Source: Stereum hirsutum FP-91666 SS1 (lineage: Eukaryota > Basidiomycota > Agaricomycetes > Russulales > Stereaceae). Taken from it: a stretch of 64,000 bases of DNA. Numbering within the stretch: the first letter of the stretch is position 1; each line of letters begins with the position of its first letter. Of the stretch, positions 57,551 to 64,000 are shown in pieces. The notes under the pieces are model-generated. The model worked only from the letters and a program-made list of their open reading frames with translations. It was not told the origin of the DNA and did not search any database. The stretch spans positions 3,180,708-3,244,707 of the forward strand of contig NW_006763131.1 of assembly GCF_000264905.1 (NCBI RefSeq). The letters are read 5' to 3'. A program made the translations under genes and the position numbers.

Positions 57551-58669
57551 ATGTTGCACATCGCCACCCTCTTTTATTCTATCGCCCTCTTCGCGGGGCT
57601 CGCCACTCTTCCTGTCGCGCTCGCTGATACGTGGGGACCTGCTTATTCGCTTGGGCCGACGAGTACGTCGATTATCGAGGCGTATACAGTCTTTAACCCT
57701 GGAACGCCACCGTCGCCTACGCAGGAGTATGTCTTCACCTCTCAGAGATTTTTTAGTCTAAGAGGAAGACATTGAAGGTGGTGATGGTTGTGTTGTGCTT
57801 GCAGTTATCTTTTCTTGTGGCCTGGTATCAGTAACGCTACCAGTGGACTCATTCAGTCTGGGGCGGACGCGATCGCTGATCAGGAGACCTAGTGAGTGTT
57901 CAATATTCGATACTGGCAGTGGAAGATCTCGCTGACGTCTGCTCCATAGCTGCGGCGCCACTGAAGAGCAGTGGTGCGTTAGTGCCAGCCGTTTCGGGTG
58001 CGTATCAATTCAAGGGACTTGGTCTACGAGGATCGTCCCCTAACGACAAGTGCCACGGTGTTACAGTTCGGACGGGCAGACTTCTGGAGATCTCGTCCCC
58101 GTTGATGCGAATACCAACATTACCATACATTACTTGGTACGTGTTCCGCGTTTGCTCTATCCGGCTGATTCGATGGCGCTTACTCTCTGCGTTTGATAAC
58201 ACATATAGTTGGGATGCGACGGCATCACATGGAACCAGACCGTCACAGTTGGTGGAGAGGTCATCTCGACCTTGACTAGCAGTGCGTTTCCGACATCTCC
58301 TATAGGGTTTCTCCATCTGATTTCTTTTGTGTTGTTATTATAGCCGATGGCCCTCTCATCGAAGGTGGCTGGGGGACGGGTACCGAATGTCAAAGCTCCT
58401 GTACAGGCACAGGCTCCGCTCAGGTGAATCTCACTCCCTCTCTTCCCCATATTGACTCAAAGTCGCTAACAATCCCTCGTTCATGCTATCTTTCGCTTTG
58501 GTAGTTCTACTACGACACGAAAATCACCATGTCTGCAGAAGCGCCCGAATTCGACCAGACTCTGGGCAAAGGCGACGGCGTGATCGCGACTGACCTGTAT
58601 ACGAACGATGGAGGGCTTACTTGGCAGGTCGATTCTATTGAGATTCCGAAGTATACTGCTTCGACTTGA
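57551..58669 (+). CDS. Small secreted protein of unknown function
   Basis: Seven exons (57551-57726, 57805-57891, 57950-57997, 58067-58136, 58209-58281, 58344-58423, 58505-58669) give 232 aa. Residues 1-25 are a clear signal peptide (LFYSIALFAGLATLPVALA, cleavage before DTW). The mature protein has YLFLWPGISNATSGLIQSG, then YCGATEEQWCVSAS, NITIHYLLGCDGITWNQTV, IEGGWGTGTECQSSCTGTG and a beta-rich end (FYYDTKITMSAEAPEF). Three N-glycosylation sequons (NAT, NIT, NQT) and five Cys are present. The alternating hydrophobic pattern suggests a beta-sandwich. I recall similar secreted proteins in other Agaricomycetes but cannot name a family or activity. The exon 3/4 acceptor was chosen because it alone keeps the frame open. 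Confidence 0.78.
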
Positions 58670-59526
58670 ACACTTCAATTTCTTGTCTATTTCTGGTCTG
58701 TCGGGAGAGGCCTTCCTTCACTTTTTTAAGGATCTGAACGGAATGAAATGTATACAATGTTTATGGTCAGTACTTATTTTGTACTTATTCAGAGTTCAAG
58801 TTATGGGTCTCCGGGAGGCCACGTCTTTGCTTTCGGTGCATGACAGCCTGTTGTATGTGTACTTAGCAAATGCACTTTCAATGAGGCCTGCTGGATCGCG
58901 TCTTCGCATGGATGTTTTCTTTGTTGAGTGGCACGACTCACGAGGGAAGACAATTACAGGTGTCGCAAAATTCCGAGTCGCCGCGCGGCAGTGCCGTGAC
59001 ACGCGCACGGGCCGCTGCGCCCGGCGAATGAAACTTTTTACTCTTATCATCTTTATAAGACACCTAAATAACCACTCTTGGTTTGCTTTTGGATAATAAG
59101 AGGGTCTTATAAGGGTGATTACAATAATTAAACATATTTAAGCACTGCCTTACTGGCAATTTTACCTTTTTGACAAGGGGGACAAGGCTGCCCTTATTTT
59201 TCTGTACTTTTCCCACGCTAATATATAGTTTCAACGCGTGCGCGCGAGGGGGTGCCATCGGGGATCAGAATTCTTTCCCTCAAGGACGTGTTTCATCTCA
59301 CCACCACGCTATAGCCCGCTCTTCCTGCTCTCCCAGCCTTCCCTCCAGCTTTCGCACTATCCTCGCCACGTTCCGACTTGATAACTAGCTGATATACAAG
59401 CAACAAATCACGCCGTTCGCGTGTGGCCTCTTGAAGTCCGTGTCAGAGCGGCCGAACACCGACGCGACCAGACTCATTCAACCGCCACAACTTCAGCTCT
59501 CGTCACGTCTATTCAACCCCCAATCG
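58670..59526. other. Spacer with an AT-rich island between secreted-protein gene and ULP1
   Basis: 857 bp. From about 59030 to 59230 base composition drops sharply toward AT, flanked by very GC-rich stretches (near 58975-59030 and 59235-59255). Short inverted repeats based on CTTATAAGA occur at 59051-59064 and 59102-59115. No coding frame. Confidence 0.5.
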
Positions 59527-62155
59527 ATGCCCAGCCTCAAGCGCGCAGCGCAGGACGAGATACTCCCTACTCACGCACCTAAAATCGCCCGTACAGCACG
59601 GAGATACCGCGATTTGAACTCCAATCCACCTCAACAGGAGGGTATCTTCTCTCGTTGGCAGAGACTGTTCCTTGAAGCCGTCGAACTCGGTCGCGACACT
59701 GTTGGCTACCTTTGGACCGGTACAATGCCAGGTGCGGAGCATGCACCGTTTGAACTGACGAGAATGTTGAATTGACGCGTCTGTCCTCCCGATCAGTCTC
59801 TTCACATCCTTCGCTCCCAACTCCTCCTTCCTCCTCCGCATCACCGGATCGTCAAATAGCGCCCCCTCCTAAACGACGCTCGCGTACCAGTCGTTCTGGC
59901 CTTCAGACAGACGCGATGCCTCAACGACCATCACAGCAAGATTTCCACCGCTCACTGACACCCCCGCCTTCCCCAACTCGACCCGTGCCTTCGTCGTCGA
60001 AACTGCCCGCAACCGCCGAGAAAAGTTCCTCATCTCTTGATTCAAATGCCGCGCCTTCTCTTACACAGTCGACAACGGCCACTTCAACGTCCGTGTCGAC
60101 GACTGGGCGATCGGCAGTATCGCCGCTGACCGCTACGCAAGATCTTTCGAGCAGGGTAGAAGCAACTTTTAAGCAGACGAATGGGTACAATCAGACAGAG
60201 AGGCCACGGCGGCGAGTACACGAACCGCCGTTGAGACATATACACCAAGAACAGGTGTGCATTTGAACATAACTCCGTTGTTCAGCTTTATATGGGCAGC
60301 GTGGGAGCTTTGATAACTGACTGGCGCCTATAATTGTAGCATATGCGTGATGTACAAGTGCGTCGGAAGAAGATGAAGGAGGAAATGGAGAAGGATCTAT
60401 ACCAGCTACAGACAGCTCAGCAGGGTGAGTTTGATGCGGATATCGCTCCCAATGTCCTATGTCTGACTTATAGATGTACAGGTTATCAAGCCGACTTCCA
60501 GACATTCAAAGGTATTTATTTATAGACATACAGTTGTCTCTGACCTCATTCTGACTGATCTTACTAGGTTATCTTGGCTACAAGGAGCGACTAGAAATGC
60601 TGGAACGGAGAGAGACACTCTCACGTAAGCCTCCTGCTTGTCATTCGTATTAGGAATCTCGTGCTTAGCTGTCTTTTCCAGCGTCCCGGTCCCTAGTCAA
60701 TCTTCATGCCGCGAAAGAGGCATCATCGGCTAACAATCGACGATACTCTACTGGCTCAGTGCGTTGCCATTTTTGTTTCAGCTAACATAGCTGTATCTGA
60801 TAGCCACCAACAGGAGCAATACGCGCCCAGCGAGAACTTCTTACAACGTGCCCTCGAACGAGCAAGAGAAACCCTCAGCAGGTATATAGTCCCTCCACAC
60901 ACTGTTCCTTCTCTTGAACCAGACACGAACTCACCCGCCTCTCTTTCCCTATGCCTGTGTCCTTCACCTCACCCAGCCCAGCCCCACCGAAACCTTTCTC
61001 CCCCAAAGCCGATCAGCTCTACTCCACCCGTCAACGACGCAACCTCGACGTCTCCAAATCAATCCTTCAATCCAGAGCCAAGGGTCTCCCCACTTCTCTC
61101 AAGCCTGCTGAAGAAGCACAGGTGAAGGCAATCCTGAGCAAGCAGGATGTCGTGTCCAAGTGCCTGAGGGAACAAGTGGCGGCAAAGGATGTGAAGAGGT
61201 TGAAACCTGGAGACTGGCTGAATGACGAGATTATGAACTTCTGGGGAGCGATGATCCTTGAGAGATCTGAGGCGATGAAGGAGAATTCGACGGCGGGGGC
61301 CACTGAGGTGGGAGATGTGAATGGCGTGAAAATCAATGGGAGTTCGGATGGGAATAGGAGCAATGGTGTGAAGGGCAAGGAAGAAGGGAAGATATTGAAT
61401 GTGCACTATTTCAGCACATTCTTCTTCACGAAGTTGGTGCACCCGGGATACGAAAAGTCAAGGTTGGCGAAGTGGACGAAGAGGGTACGGCTCCCTTATT
61501 ACTCTTTCATCGTGATGTTCCTCACTAACCAGCGTATGGATTGTTCTCTTTTATATCGCACGCAGTTCGATATCTTCTCGAAGGATATCGTCCTCATTCC
61601 CGTGAATCACGCCAACTCGCATTGGACGGCCGCGGCTATCAATTTCAGGAAGAAGCGGATCGAGTCATACGATAGTATGAACATGAACCGATCTGAGGTA
61701 TTCAAGGTGCGTCGATTACTTCGACTTTGTCGTATGCATCGGTGTAGCATTATTAACTGAATATCGCACAATGCGTCGTAGTATTTACGGGAGTACCTCA
61801 ACAAAGAGAGCCTCGACAAGAAGAATAAGCCATTTGATTTCACGGGTTGGGAAGATTATCAAGCATTGGTACGTTCTCTTACTCCTGCATTGCTTCGTCC
61901 ATTCGCTTTTCTTTGCTAGCTCTTGTTCTCAAACCAACCCTTACTGACGATTGTCTCTCTTTATGCCTACAGGACGCACCCCAACAATTCAACGGGTTCG
62001 ACTGTGGCATCTTCACCTGCCAGTTCCTCGAGTATTTGTCCAGGGGCAAGGAGATCCCATTCAATTTCACGCAGAAGGACATGCCTTACATCCGGAAACG
62101 TATGATTTGGGAGATCGGGAACGCGAAGTTTATGCCGCACGACGAGGACCCATAG
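59527..62155 (+). CDS. ULP1: SUMO-specific protease Ulp1 (C48 peptidase)
   Basis: Cysteine protease that matures SUMO and removes it from targets, usually at nuclear pores. Eleven exons: 59527-59731, 59797-60254, 60340-60424, 60482-60511, 60568-60624, 60682-60758, 60814-60881, 60923-61484, 61566-61706, 61782-61868, 61973-62155. Total 650 aa. The first 200 residues are disordered and Ser/Pro/Thr rich with basic patches, followed by a coiled-coil-like basic helix (RRKKMKEEMEKDLYQLQTAQ). The C48 domain starts near 370: LKPGDWLNDEIMNFWGAMIL, HYFSTFFFTKL, then the catalytic residues His533 (NHANSHW), Asp550 (ESYDSMN) and Cys601 (FNGFDCGIFTC). An insertion rich in Gly/Asn/Ser separates the first two blocks. 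The protein ends shortly after the core, as in Ulp1. Start ATG 59527 gives MPSLKRAAQDE. Confidence 0.93.
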
Positions 62156-62971
62156 TCCTGAGTCGCGGCTTGAAGCTTCCGAGCCTCCCCCAACCGAACC
62201 GTGACACCTCTCTATCCTCCCTCTTGTTCATAGTACTCTCCGGTTTCTTGTCCGTATCTCAGTGACATCTGTGTGGACCTTGTTGTCGTGTACGCTTCGT
62301 TCATCCGCATCCGGTTTTCGTTTCCATCTCACTTTCTCGCGTGCAATGCCACACGGTCTGTGTGTGGTTTCGTTCACCGCCCTGTAAACTTCATCATTAT
62401 TCAATCGTCGTTTATTAGCTTTCCTCGTTAGTCGTTAGTTATTTCCTCCCCGTCATCGAGCGCTGTTCGTCTTTCCTCTTGCGTTTGAATGTACTTTTTC
62501 TATCGAGTCTCCCAGTGTTTGCTGTCTTTCTCTCTCGGTTTGTTTATTCGTTCGGCACTGTCCGTGTCTCAGTCTTGACGTTGGTCTCTTCTCGTCTCTC
62601 ACATCTCTACCGCTGTAGCCGAAGCGTTATCCGAACGCACGAATCGATGGTTTCGCGGTCATATTGACCGCCGCTTCGTGCTCCCTGTTTATTGTGTGAT
62701 GGTCCAGAGGTCACCTTGTTCAAGTGCAGGAAGGAAGAAAATGCGACAATCCGGTCCAATGTGCAAGATAAGGACGAGAGAGGAGAGAATACATGGGATG
62801 ATATGGGATGCGGTGTACGGTAGAGAGGAGTGGAGAGCGGTTGGCGTCGGGTTTCTGTAGTCGACCGAGTCGCTTTGGTGATGTGGCGATGGTGGGCGCA
62901 GAGTAAGATATGATAGATAGGCTATGGGAGTTGACGAAAAACGAGATGATGAGGAGCGGAGTACAGAGCGA
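62156..62971. other. Spacer between convergent ULP1 and BET1 genes
   Basis: 816 bp between two stop codons. CT-rich 3' flank of ULP1 on the left. No gene seen. Confidence 0.5.
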
Positions 62972-63664
62972 TCATCGTCGAAACCACCAGACGATGAGGA
63001 AGAACCAGAAAACCATGACGAGGAAGACGATGTACCAGAGCCAGCGACAGCCTTGACGGGCGGCCATGTTGTTCATGCGGCGAAAGGTGCCGGACAGAAT
63101 GCCGGAGGTTTCGGCGAAGGCATCGTTCTGGATGACCCGGTACATGAGCGAGATGAATTGGAGGAGGGAATAGGAGGGGAGGTGTGATGTGTATGGAGGC
63201 GTACCATTTGGCTGAGTTGTACTGTCGACTCGCGCACTTCGTTACCGATTCCAATGGTGATCTATACCCAAGCAGTCAAAGGTCACCGAATCATAAAGTA
63301 ACTTGGGTCAGCATCATTGTTTCACACCACCAGCTAGTCGGACAAGTGGGAACAACAGACAGAACTCACTCACATCCTTCAAAAGTTTCACCTTCGCACT
63401 CAAGCCCTCCAACGCCTCATCATTCTGACCCTCTAGGTCATCCGCATAGCGATGTCCCATGCCTGCATTGGATGTATCGTTGAAAGGTGACGAGCGCCCG
63501 GAGTGTGGAGGCGTGAATCCGTATGGACTCGATGATTCTGGGAGACCTAGTGAGGAGCGGTCGCGGACGGAGGTTCTGTACCTATAAATTACCAGATTTG
63601 GAGAAGTATGGAACTGGTAAGTGAGTGTATTATGGATCATGCTCTTGACTTACCTTTGGGACAT
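62972..63664 (-). CDS. BET1: ER-Golgi Qc-SNARE Bet1
   Basis: Tail-anchored SNARE for fusion of COPII vesicles with the cis-Golgi. Four exons (63654-63664, 63374-63581, 63205-63261, 62972-63127) give 143 aa, matching yeast Bet1 (142). The start MSQRYRTSVRD fits the family and comes from an 11-nt first exon. Residues 20-60 are a Ser/Pro-rich linker. The SNARE motif spans roughly 55-115: DDLEGQNDEALEGLSAKVKL with the Gln of the zero layer region in this class expected nearby, then GIGNEVRESTVQLSQMND and AFAETSGILSGTFRRMNNMA. The C-terminal anchor is WYIVFLVMVFWFFLIVWWF followed by RR. All introns are canonical and phases close. Confidence 0.92.
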
Positions 63665-64000
63665 GATGGGGTCATCAGCAAGCAGCGTTCATAGGTCCCT
63701 CGCCACCCAAGAGGAACGCTTTGAGGAGAAGACGTGGCGTAGCCAACACGTGCCACGGCGCCAAAACCGCCGATCGTTCAACAAGGGCGTCGGCATTTGG
63801 GCTTCTTCAGGCTTCTTCCCGCTACTGCCTTGTTTTCCAAGCCCAATTCTGCAAGGAAATTGTAGTCGCCGACGTCTTATCTAGACCATAAGCTGACCTC
63901 ACTCGGCCCGCAGGAACCAATGGTGAACCTTGTGTTGCGCAATTGCCGGAATATTTCAACACCGTGTTTACCGTTGGGAAGAAAAGTCGGTTTATGATAG
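63665..64000. other. Upstream region of BET1, window edge
   Basis: 336 bp with the BET1 promoter and leader. A neighbouring gene may begin beyond the edge, but nothing can be assigned here. Confidence 0.4.

Overview
The window is nuclear DNA of a filamentous basidiomycete, very probably an Agaricomycete. Genes are dense on both strands. Nearly every gene is cut by many short introns (mostly 50-90 nt) with GTRNGT donors. The contents are fungal: a WOPR transcription factor, a DUF6533 membrane protein (a family common in mushroom-forming fungi), a tricalbin, a multi-KH protein and FRE-type ferric reductases. There is no bacterial operon logic, no CRISPR array and no tRNA or rRNA that I can recognise. 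Gene models were built by joining reading frames at GT-AG (or GC-AG) sites and checking that the phase closes at each junction.

Layout. 2-533 (+) is the 3' end of V-ATPase subunit C. 1884-3076 (-) is a WOPR (Gti1/Pac2) transcription factor, followed by a long spacer. 5316-9487 (-) is a 1134-aa multi-KH RNA-binding protein. 9613-16534 (-) holds three tandem RWD-RBR (RNF14/ITT1-like) E3 ubiquitin ligase copies; the two 5'-most are intact and nearly identical in exon structure, and the third is a pseudogene. A 248-bp foldback element with an 8-bp target duplication sits between the pseudogene and the middle copy. 16808-22279 (+) is URB2, 22605-24625 (-) a threonine aldolase, 25116-25534 (+) a ZNF706-like small zinc protein, 25959-26430 (-) TIM10 and 26713-29993 (+) UTP4. 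30469-32318 (-) is a DUF6533 protein. 34342-39827 (+) is a tricalbin, 40613-41684 (-) MTQ2. 43120-45713 and 46321-48875 (+) are two tandem ferric reductases. 49661-51054 (-) is an unrecognised 412-aa protein. 51343-52532 (+) is PTH2, 53815-55541 (+) a polytopic membrane protein, 57551-58669 (+) a small secreted protein, 59527-62155 (+) the SUMO protease ULP1 and 62972-63664 (-) the SNARE BET1.

Most genes are independent housekeeping functions: ribosome biogenesis (URB2, UTP4), translation quality and termination (PTH2, MTQ2), mitochondrial import (TIM10), membrane traffic and contact sites (BET1, tricalbin), SUMO and ubiquitin (ULP1, RBR). Two regions look accessory and recently duplicated. 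One is the RBR array with its pseudogene and inserted element. The other is the ferric reductase pair, with a consensus iron-GATA site between the two genes. I found no convincing multi-gene novel system. The most distinctive observations are the RBR array with a paralogous empty site for the inserted element, the GC-AG introns, the conserved 12-nt micro-exons, and two uncharacterised proteins.
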